From positions 62,001 to 126,000 of the forward strand of contig NZ_JAGIQA010000006.1 in assembly GCF_017814975.1 (NCBI RefSeq): a DNA stretch of 64,000 nt, given 5' to 3'. This document shows, in pieces, positions 58,500 through 64,000 of the stretch. The stretch's first letter is position 1. The number at the start of each line of letters is the position of its first letter. The notes below the pieces were generated by a model that had not been told where the DNA came from, ran no database searches, and saw nothing but the letters and a program-made list of their open reading frames with translations. Both the position numbers and the translations under genes were made by a program. The stretch is from Cupriavidus consociatus (GTDB taxonomy: Bacteria > Pseudomonadota > Gammaproteobacteria > Burkholderiales > Burkholderiaceae).

Positions 58500-59321
58500 T
58501 CAGGCAGTGGCCGGCTTGGCGTTGTCGAGCGAGTACGGCGACAGCAGGCGCACCATCTGGGCAAAGGCCTTGGGGTTGCCCGCCAGCACTTCGCCTTGCT
58601 CCATCTGGCGCGGCTCGCCGTTGTAGTTGCCGACCAGGCCGCCCGACTCGGTGATCAGCAGCATGCCGGCGGCCATGTCCCACGGCTTCAGGCCGCTCTC
58701 GAAGAAGCCGTCCAGGCGGCCGCAGGCGACATAGGCCAGGTCCAGCGCGGCGGCGCCCGGGCGGCGCAGGCCGGCGCAGCTGCGCGTCATCAGCGAAAAG
58801 ACCTCGAGGTATTCATCCACGCCTTCCAGGTCGCGGAACGGGAAGCCGGTGCCAATCAGGCAGTCGGCCAGCTTGTCGCGGCGGGTCACGCGGATGCGGC
58901 GGTTGTTCAGGAAGGCGCCGGCGCCCTTGCTGGCGGTGAACAGCTCGTCGCGGGTCGGATCGTAGACCACGGCCTGCACCGGCGTGCCGCGGTGCAGCTG
59001 GGCGATCGAGACCGCGTACTGGGGGAAGCCGTGGATGAAGTTGGTGGTGCCGTCGAGCGGGTCGATGACCCAGGTGTATTCGTGGGCCTCTTCGCCCTCG
59101 GCCCAGGACTGGCCGGACTCTTCCGCTAGAATGGCGTGGTCCGGGTAGGCGGTGCGGATGACCTCGATGATCGCGGCTTCGGCGGCGCGGTCGACCTCGG
59201 TAACGAAATCGTTGTGTTGCTTGCGCGAGACGCGCACCAGATCGACGTCGAGCGACGCGCGGTTGATGATGGATCCCGCCTTGCGGGCCGCCTTGACGGC
59301 GATATTGAGCATCGGATGCAT
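58500..59321 (-). CDS. suhB: Inositol monophosphatase family protein SuhB
   Basis: A 273-residue Mg-dependent phosphatase. Metal and active-site motifs are [10 protein letters not shown] near 65, [23 protein letters not shown] near 80-102 and [17 protein letters not shown] near 210. SuhB dephosphorylates inositol-1-phosphate and, in E. coli, is also part of the rRNA transcription antitermination complex. The start [16 protein letters not shown] (59321) is standard. Upstream in-frame starts would run into the promoter region shared with divergent trmJ. Confidence 0.93.
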   Translation of the reverse strand: MHPMLNIAVKAARKAGSIINRASLDVDLVRVSRKQHNDFVTEVDRAAEAAIIEVIRTAYPDHAILAEESGQSWAEGEEAHEYTWVIDPLDGTTNFIHGFPQYAVSIAQLHRGTPVQAVVYDPTRDELFTASKGAGAFLNNRRIRVTRRDKLADCLIGTGFPFRDLEGVDEYLEVFSLMTRSCAGLRRPGAAALDLAYVACGRLDGFFESGLKPWDMAAGMLLITESGGLVGNYNGEPRQMEQGEVLAGNPKAFAQMVRLLSPYSLDNAKPATA

Positions 59322-59512
59322 GAATCTCTCCAGGCCGGCCATGAATATGCGGCGGGGCGCCACGGCACCGCGCGCCCGCTCATGGGCAGCTGACAACACA
59401 ACGGATTGTAGAAGAACGCAGGGGCGTCGCCGGTCTGAACTGGATGTGCCGCGAAAGTCTTGCGGGCACGCCATGACCTGGCGCCGCGCCAGAGAAGAAC
59501 CCCGAATTGTAT

Positions 59513-60361
59513 ATGAACCCGGCAAATGATACGAGCCGCCCTGCGAGCGAGCCTGATGCACCACAAGCAACCGGCGCGGAACCCGATGGCTTCGGCCGCG
59601 TGCGCTTCGTGCTGGTCGAAACCAGCCACCCGGGCAACGTTGGCTCGGTCGCGCGGGCGATCAAGACCATGGGCTTCGGCAGCCTGGTGCTGGTCTCGCC
59701 GCGCGAACCCGGCGTGCTGGGCCATGCCGATGCCATCGCCATGGCCAGTGGCGCCGACGACGTGCTGGCCGGCGCCGTGATCGTCGACCAGATCGACGCG
59801 GCCCTGGCCGGCGCGGCGCTGACGGTGGCCATGACGGCGCGCCAGCGCGAGTTCGGGCCGCCCCGGCTGCTGCCGCGCGCCGCCGCAGCGCGAGCCTGCC
59901 GGACGCTGGCCGGCAGCGGCGATATCGCCTTTGTCTTTGGCAACGAGCGCTACGGCCTGCCCAACGAAGTGGTCGAGCGCTGCGCGGCGGTCACGCATAT
60001 CCCCGCCAACCCCGCCTATGCCTCGCTCAACCTGGCACAAGCCGTGCAACTGATCGCCTACGAGATGCGGCTGGCGCTGCTCGATGCAATCTCCCCCGCC
60101 GTTGCGGCGGCGGACGCGGGCGCCAATATCGGCTATGCTGGTGAGCCGGCTACGGCGGAGCAGGTCGAGGCCATGTTCGGACACCTGCAGGCGGGCCTGG
60201 AAGCGATCGGCTTTCTCGACCCCGCCAATCCGCGCAAGCTGATGTCGCGGCTGCGCCGCCTGCTGGCCCGCAGCGGGCTGGAGCGCGAGGAAGTCAATAT
60301 CCTGCGCGGCATCGCCAAGCATATGCTGATGGCGCAGGAGCGGCCGGACCGGAAGGCGTAA
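59513..60361 (+). CDS. trmJ: tRNA (cytidine/uridine-32-2'-O)-methyltransferase TrmJ
   Basis: TrmJ methylates the ribose of position 32 in several tRNAs. The 282-residue protein has the SPOUT knot: [23 protein letters not shown] near 34-57, [15 protein letters not shown] near 140 and [22 protein letters not shown] near 163-184. A C-terminal helical extension (about 205-280) fits TrmJ. ATG 59513 was chosen; a TTG two codons upstream is possible. It diverges from suhB. Confidence 0.9.
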   Translation: MNPANDTSRPASEPDAPQATGAEPDGFGRVRFVLVETSHPGNVGSVARAIKTMGFGSLVLVSPREPGVLGHADAIAMASGADDVLAGAVIVDQIDAALAGAALTVAMTARQREFGPPRLLPRAAAARACRTLAGSGDIAFVFGNERYGLPNEVVERCAAVTHIPANPAYASLNLAQAVQLIAYEMRLALLDAISPAVAAADAGANIGYAGEPATAEQVEAMFGHLQAGLEAIGFLDPANPRKLMSRLRRLLARSGLEREEVNILRGIAKHMLMAQERPDRKA

Positions 60362-60669
60362 CAGGAGCAGGCACAGTGGCAGCAACCCGCAGCATTTCGA
60401 GGCTGGACGACGCAGGCGTACGTGGCAAGCGCGCACGCTGTCGGCCCGTCGCGGCGGGTTGGCGCGCGCCGGGGCGATGTTGATCGCCGCACTGCCGCTG
60501 CAAAATCCCTGACGGATCCGGGGCCAATGGCCGGCGCCAGAACGCCGGCCGCAAATCACTTACACTCCCTGATCCCGTCCCCACCGGCCACCGACCTCGC
60601 CGGCGACCCTGCCCCAGGCGCAAGCCTTGCGTGGCGCGGCGCACGGCGCGGCAACACGACACGACCAAG
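60362..60669. other. Intergenic stretch between trmJ and cysE
   Basis: This 308-bp stretch contains a hairpin GGCCGGCG/CGCCGGCC (60529-60550) without a T-run, which may end trmJ transcription, and a possible -10 box TACACT (60561-60566) about 100 nt before cysE. No riboswitch or coding sequence is recognised. Confidence 0.5.
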
Positions 60670-61413
60670 ATGTTCTCTCGCCTTAAGGAAGATATCGACA
60701 CGATCATGCTGCGCGATCCCGCCGCGCGCAGCCGCCTGGAAGTCCTGACCTGCTACCCCGGCCTGCATGCCGTGGTCTTCCACCGCTTTGCAAACGCGTG
60801 CTGGAACGGAGGCTTTCATTGGCTGGGACGCTGGATCTCGCACTGGTCGCGCTTTCTGACCGGCATCGAGATCCATCCGGCGGTGAAGCTGGGGCGAAGG
60901 GTGTTTATCGACCACGGCATGGGCGTGGTGATCGGCGAGACCGCCGAGATCGGCGACGACTGCACCATCTACCAGGGCGTGACGTTGGGCGGCACCTCGC
61001 TGTACAAAGGCCAGAAGCGGCATCCGACGCTGGGCGCCAACGTGGTGGTGAGCGCGGGCGCCAAGGTGCTGGGCGGCTTCGTGGTGGGCGATGGCGCGCG
61101 CGTGGGCTCCAACGCCGTGGTGCTCAAGCCGGTGCCGCCGGGCGCGACCGCGGTGGGCGTGCCGGCGCGCATCATCCTGCCCGATGCGCCGGCGGCGCAG
61201 CAGGGCGCCAAGCAGGAGTTCTCGGCCTACGGCATCACGCCGAACGCGGACGACCCGGTGTCGCTGGCGCTCAAGAGCCTGATCGACAATGCCGCGCGCC
61301 AGCACGAGCGCATCGAGGCCGTGCTGGCCGCGCTGGACCGGCTGGGCGAGCATCTGGAGAACACGCCGAACGACCGCTTCGATGCCAGCGAGTTGCGCAA
61401 GCTGATGAAGTAA
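60670..61413 (+). CDS. cysE: Serine O-acetyltransferase
   Basis: CysE makes O-acetylserine from serine and acetyl-CoA, the first step to cysteine, and so supplies the substrate chain for IscS. The 247-residue protein starts [20 protein letters not shown]. It has an N-terminal helical domain and a left-handed beta-helix with the catalytic Asp-His pair in [19 protein letters not shown], followed by [18 protein letters not shown] and a C-terminal tail. It is of the shorter EpsC-like type with an extended C-terminus. ATG 60670 is preferred; an ATG 13 codons earlier has no homology. Confidence 0.94.
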   Translation: MFSRLKEDIDTIMLRDPAARSRLEVLTCYPGLHAVVFHRFANACWNGGFHWLGRWISHWSRFLTGIEIHPAVKLGRRVFIDHGMGVVIGETAEIGDDCTIYQGVTLGGTSLYKGQKRHPTLGANVVVSAGAKVLGGFVVGDGARVGSNAVVLKPVPPGATAVGVPARIILPDAPAAQQGAKQEFSAYGITPNADDPVSLALKSLIDNAARQHERIEAVLAALDRLGEHLENTPNDRFDASELRKLMK

Positions 61414-61415
61414 GG

Positions 61416-61450
61416 AAAGAAGGCGGCCGGTAACGGCCGTTTTCTTTTTT
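61416..61450 (+). terminator. Rho-independent terminator after cysE
   Basis: CGGCCG/CGGCCG around GTAA with a flanking A-rich/T-rich arm and a final run TTTTCTTTTTT. It sits between cysE and the convergent lpxH gene. Confidence 0.82.
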
Positions 61451-61458
61451 GCGCGAAC

Positions 61459-62256
61459 TCAGTCGGTCTGCGGCAGCAGTCGGAACCCGCCGCCGTCGAG
61501 TTGCAGCACCGCGGCGCGCGGATGGCCTCCATCCAGGTCCCAGTCGGTCAGCACCCAGCGCACGCCCGCAGCGTGTTCGTGGCGCGCCGGGCGATGGGTG
61601 TGGCCATGCACCATCAGCCTGGCCCCGGCCATGCCGAAAAGCTCGGCCGCGGCAGCGGGCGCCACGTCGCCGTAGACCATCGGTACGCTGTTGCCCTTGG
61701 CGGCCTGGCGCGCGCGGTTGCCTTCACTGTCCGCGCGCAGCTTGCGTGCAATGCCCAGTCGCGTACGCAGCGGCAGCGCCAGGAACAGCCGCTGCACCCA
61801 GCCCTTGCGGGTCCAGCGGCGGAAACGGTTGTAGCGCTCGTCGTCGATGCACAGCATGTCGCCGTGGCTGAGCACCACGCGCTGGCCGGCGCAATCGATC
61901 ACCGTGGGGTCGGGCAGCAACTGCGCGCCCGCGGCGCCGGAAAAACGCTCGCCCAGCAGGAAATCGCGATTGCCGTGCATCAGGTAGACGGCAACGCCGC
62001 GCGTGGCCAGCGCGCGCAGGGCGCCGGCCACGCGTTGTGCGAACGGCGAGTCGGTTTCCTCGTCGCCGATCCAGAATTCAAAAAAATCGCCCAGGATGAA
62101 CAGCGTGCGCGCGTCGTGAGCGGCGCGCTCGAGCGTGCGCTCTAAGGCCGCCAGCGTGCGTGGCATGCCAGGCGTGAGATGCAGGTCTGAAATGAACCAC
62201 GCCGGCGCCTGTACCTCGAGGGGACCGGCCACCGGCGTGCGGGGGATTGCGGTCAT
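61459..62256 (-). CDS. lpxH: UDP-2,3-diacylglucosamine diphosphatase
   Basis: LpxH hydrolyses UDP-2,3-diacylglucosamine to lipid X in lipid A synthesis. All metallophosphoesterase motifs are present: FISDLHLTPG near 23, LGDFFEFWIGDE near 56, MHGNRDFLLGE near 94, LSHGDMLCIDD near 130 and VHGHTHRPARH near 215. The 265-residue length from ATG 62256 is a little longer than E. coli LpxH (240), with about 18 extra residues at the N-terminus. It is downstream of ppiB on the same strand. Confidence 0.94.
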   Translation of the reverse strand: MTAIPRTPVAGPLEVQAPAWFISDLHLTPGMPRTLAALERTLERAAHDARTLFILGDFFEFWIGDEETDSPFAQRVAGALRALATRGVAVYLMHGNRDFLLGERFSGAAGAQLLPDPTVIDCAGQRVVLSHGDMLCIDDERYNRFRRWTRKGWVQRLFLALPLRTRLGIARKLRADSEGNRARQAAKGNSVPMVYGDVAPAAAAELFGMAGARLMVHGHTHRPARHEHAAGVRWVLTDWDLDGGHPRAAVLQLDGGGFRLLPQTD

Positions 62257-62332
62257 GCGCGGGGCCGGGAAGGAGGTGCCGGCCAGGCCGGGCGCGCGTA
62301 ACCGCAATCAGGGGACATGGCTTGCTCGGCGA

Positions 62333-62833
62333 TTATTCGACGACGGTGGCCTTCTCGATCACCACGTCTTCGAGCGGCACGTCCTGGTGGAAGCCCGAGC
62401 TGCCGGTGCGCACGCCCTTGATCTGGTCGACCACGTCGGTGCCTTCGACCACCTTGCCGAACACGGCGTAGCCGAAGCCCTGCGGGGTCGGCGAGGTGAA
62501 GTTCAGGAAGTCATTGTCGACCACGTTGATGAAGAACTGCGCGGTGGCCGAATGGGGCGCGTTGGTGCGTGCCATGGCCACGGTGTAGCGGTCGTTCTTC
62601 AGGCCATTGCCGGCTTCGTTCTCGATCGGGGCGTCCGTGCCCTTTTGCTTCATGCCGGGCTCGAAGCCGCCACCCTGGATCATGAAGTTCTTGATCACGC
62701 GGTGGAAGATGGTGTTGTCGTAGTGGCCCTTGCGGACGTACGACAGGAAGTTCTCGACCGATTTCGGCGCCTTCTCGGCGTCGAGTTCGATGGTGATGAC
62801 ACCCTGGTTGGTATGGAGCTGGACCTTGGACAT
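62333..62833 (-). CDS. ppiB: Cytoplasmic cyclophilin-type peptidyl-prolyl isomerase
   Basis: A 166-residue cyclophilin without a signal peptide. Catalytic-region motifs are [19 protein letters not shown] near 45-60, [18 protein letters not shown] near 88 and [17 protein letters not shown] near 130. The Arg and Phe of the active site (FHRV, QFF) are kept. It lies between ppiA and lpxH and follows ppiA by 20 bp, so it is co-transcribed with it. Confidence 0.94.
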   Translation of the reverse strand: MSKVQLHTNQGVITIELDAEKAPKSVENFLSYVRKGHYDNTIFHRVIKNFMIQGGGFEPGMKQKGTDAPIENEAGNGLKNDRYTVAMARTNAPHSATAQFFINVVDNDFLNFTSPTPQGFGYAVFGKVVEGTDVVDQIKGVRTGSSGFHQDVPLEDVVIEKATVVE

Positions 62834-62853
62834 GGTTTCCTCTGTACGGTGTG

Positions 62854-63438
62854 TTATTTGACGACAGTGGCCGACTCGATCACGATCGGCGAGGCCGGCA
62901 CATTGCGCATGGGGCCGTAGGCCGTGGTCGGCACGCTCTTGATCTTGTCGATCGTGTCCATGCCTTCCACCACCTTGCCGAAGACTGCGTAGCCGTTGCC
63001 GTCCGGCTGCGGGTAGTCGAGATTCGGATTATCCACCACATTGACGAAGAACTGCGCGGTGGCCGAATCGGGGTTGCTGGTACGCGCCATGGCCAGCGTG
63101 CCGGCCTTGTTCTTCAGGCCGCCGCGGGCTTCCAGGGGAATCGGCGCGCGCGTGGGCTTTTCCTTCATGTCGCGGTCGAAGCCGCCGCCCTGCACCATGA
63201 AGCCGTTGATCACGCGATGGAAGATGGTGCCGCTATAGAAGCCGCTTTTCACGTATTCCAGAAAGTTGGCCACGGTCTTGGGCGCCACGTCCGGGTACAG
63301 CTCGACCGTGAACTTGCCGGCGCTGGTGACGAACTGGACGCGCTCGGCGGCCTTCTGCTGCGCCAGCGCGCTGAACGAAGACAACGCGAGTGCACCTGCG
63401 GTCAGCGCGGCCAGGGCGATGCGACGGGAACGGATCAT
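62854..63438 (-). CDS. ppiA: Periplasmic cyclophilin-type peptidyl-prolyl isomerase
   Basis: A 194-residue cyclophilin with an N-terminal signal peptide (about 1-26, ending SALAQQK) that sends it to the periplasm. The core has [37 protein letters not shown] and [16 protein letters not shown]. It is paralogous to the neighbouring ppiB, probably by tandem duplication. It lies in the same operon, after a TPR gene. Confidence 0.93.
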   Translation of the reverse strand: MIRSRRIALAALTAGALALSSFSALAQQKAAERVQFVTSAGKFTVELYPDVAPKTVANFLEYVKSGFYSGTIFHRVINGFMVQGGGFDRDMKEKPTRAPIPLEARGGLKNKAGTLAMARTSNPDSATAQFFVNVVDNPNLDYPQPDGNGYAVFGKVVEGMDTIDKIKSVPTTAYGPMRNVPASPIVIESATVVK

Positions 63439-63510
63439 GGATGGAACTCCGGTGAGTCGGGATTCAAACGGCCCGGACGCGATTGCGCCCGGACATTGTT
63501 GGCAGGGGCG

Positions 63511-64000
63511 TCAGTTGGCGGCCGGGACGCTGGCCGGGGCCGGGCGCTGGGCCGGAGCCGGCTTGCGGCTGCCGGCCGGCGCAGCGGGGGTCCCGGTCGT
63601 GCCCGTCGCCGCTGGCGTGCCGGTGGCTGCCTCCGGGCGCAGCTGGCGCAGCCCGGCGCTGGCGCGGGTATCGGCCGGATTGCGGCGCAGCGCCTCGGCA
63701 TAGGCCTGCTCGGCCAGGCGCCGGTAGACGTCGCCCAGATTGGTGTAGGCGATGGCAAAGGCCGGCTTGACCTCGGTGGCCAGCAGCAGTTCGGCCTCGG
63801 CGCGCTTCAGGTCGCCACGCTTGGCATAGAGCAGTGCCAGGTTGTTGTGGGGCTCGGGCAGCTCGGGGAAGTCCGCCGCCATTTCCGTGAAGGCCTGGAT
63901 GGCGGCGTCCTCGCGCCCGGACTGCGCCAGCGCCCAGGCGCGCTGGAACCGTGCCTGCGCGTTGCGCGGATTGGCCGCGATCACGCGGTCGAATCCCTTG
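63511..64000 (-). CDS. TPR-repeat protein, C-terminal part (5' end outside window)
   Basis: The frame is open to the right edge of the window, so the start lies beyond 64000 and 163 residues are seen. At least three tetratricopeptide repeats are visible (AQARFQRAWALAQSGREDAA, LPEPHNNLALLYAKRGDLKRAE, FAIAYTNLGDVYRRLAEQAY), followed by a Pro/Ala/Thr-rich tail. Such proteins hold protein complexes; no signal peptide can be judged. It is upstream of ppiA on the same strand with a 72-bp gap. Confidence 0.8.
   Translation of the reverse strand, partial: KGFDRVIAANPRNAQARFQRAWALAQSGREDAAIQAFTEMAADFPELPEPHNNLALLYAKRGDLKRAEAELLLATEVKPAFAIAYTNLGDVYRRLAEQAYAEALRRNPADTRASAGLRQLRPEAATGTPAATGTTGTPAAPAGSRKPAPAQRPAPASVPAAN

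Noticed and set aside
62270..62278. AAGGAGGTG, a perfect ribosome binding site on the plus strand
   Set aside because: No plausible plus-strand gene follows. On the lpxH transcript it reads as an anti-Shine-Dalgarno sequence in the leader, but there is no partner sequence to pair with, so I treat it as chance.

Overview
The window is a GC-rich stretch of core chromosome from a beta-proteobacterium. Family-level gene content, gene order (isc cluster, lysS/prfB/recJ, pyrG-kdsA-eno-ftsB, dapA-bamC, cysE-trmJ-suhB) and protein sequences point to Burkholderiaceae and most likely Cupriavidus or Ralstonia; this is recognition from memory, not a database result. About 60 protein genes fill it almost without gaps. 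I saw no tRNA, rRNA, insertion sequence, prophage or CRISPR array.

Layout. 1-2438: the end of a low-molecular-weight tyrosine phosphatase and a membrane protein of the Gcr 'site-specific recombinase' family. 2455-8681: a complete iron-sulfur cluster operon (iscR-iscS-iscU-iscA, a small DUF3565 gene, hscB-hscA-fdx-iscX), with an IscR box on its promoter and a strong terminator at its end. 8708-17136: mostly minus-strand housekeeping genes (glycine-zipper protein, lysS, a short-chain dehydrogenase, frameshifted prfB, recJ, an unknown gene) plus a plus-strand degenerate LytM lipoprotein. 17284-22661: lolC-lolD lipoprotein release, tatD and comEC. 22658-26449: divergent hexR and edd-gntK, with two HexR-type palindromes, running sugar acid catabolism.

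26530-31865 is the most unusual block: circularly permuted ATP-grasp enzyme, alpha-E protein, transglutaminase-like protein, the proteasome-like peptidase Anbu and an alpha/beta hydrolase, packed as one transcription unit. It looks like a system that makes or attaches a peptide-like product and then cleaves it; its substrate is not known to me.

31999-36853: pyrG, kdsA, a DUF1330 gene, eno and ftsB. 36893-42825: a lipoprotein, hslO, a gamma-carbonic anhydrase, a DUF455 ferritin-like protein, an acyl-CoA synthetase and a divergent hydrolase that share an operator-like palindrome. 42841-50131: ferredoxin reductase, then rnm, yciO, a site-2 protease, a methyltransferase, dapA, bamC and a metallo-beta-lactamase-fold protein. 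50208-58275: Ala/Pro repeat lipoprotein, RoxA-like oxygenase, SlyD-like isomerase, a degenerate metallophosphoesterase overlapping mutS, UspA, a PPK2 kinase and a DUF465 protein. 58436-64000: suhB, trmJ, cysE, lpxH, two cyclophilins and the end of a TPR gene cut by the window edge.

Most genes serve conserved functions: cofactor assembly, translation, repair, envelope biogenesis and central metabolism. The points most worth a second look are the Anbu block, the single Lol permease with a LolC-like hook, the degenerate phosphoesterase, and several sharp palindromes that look like operators.
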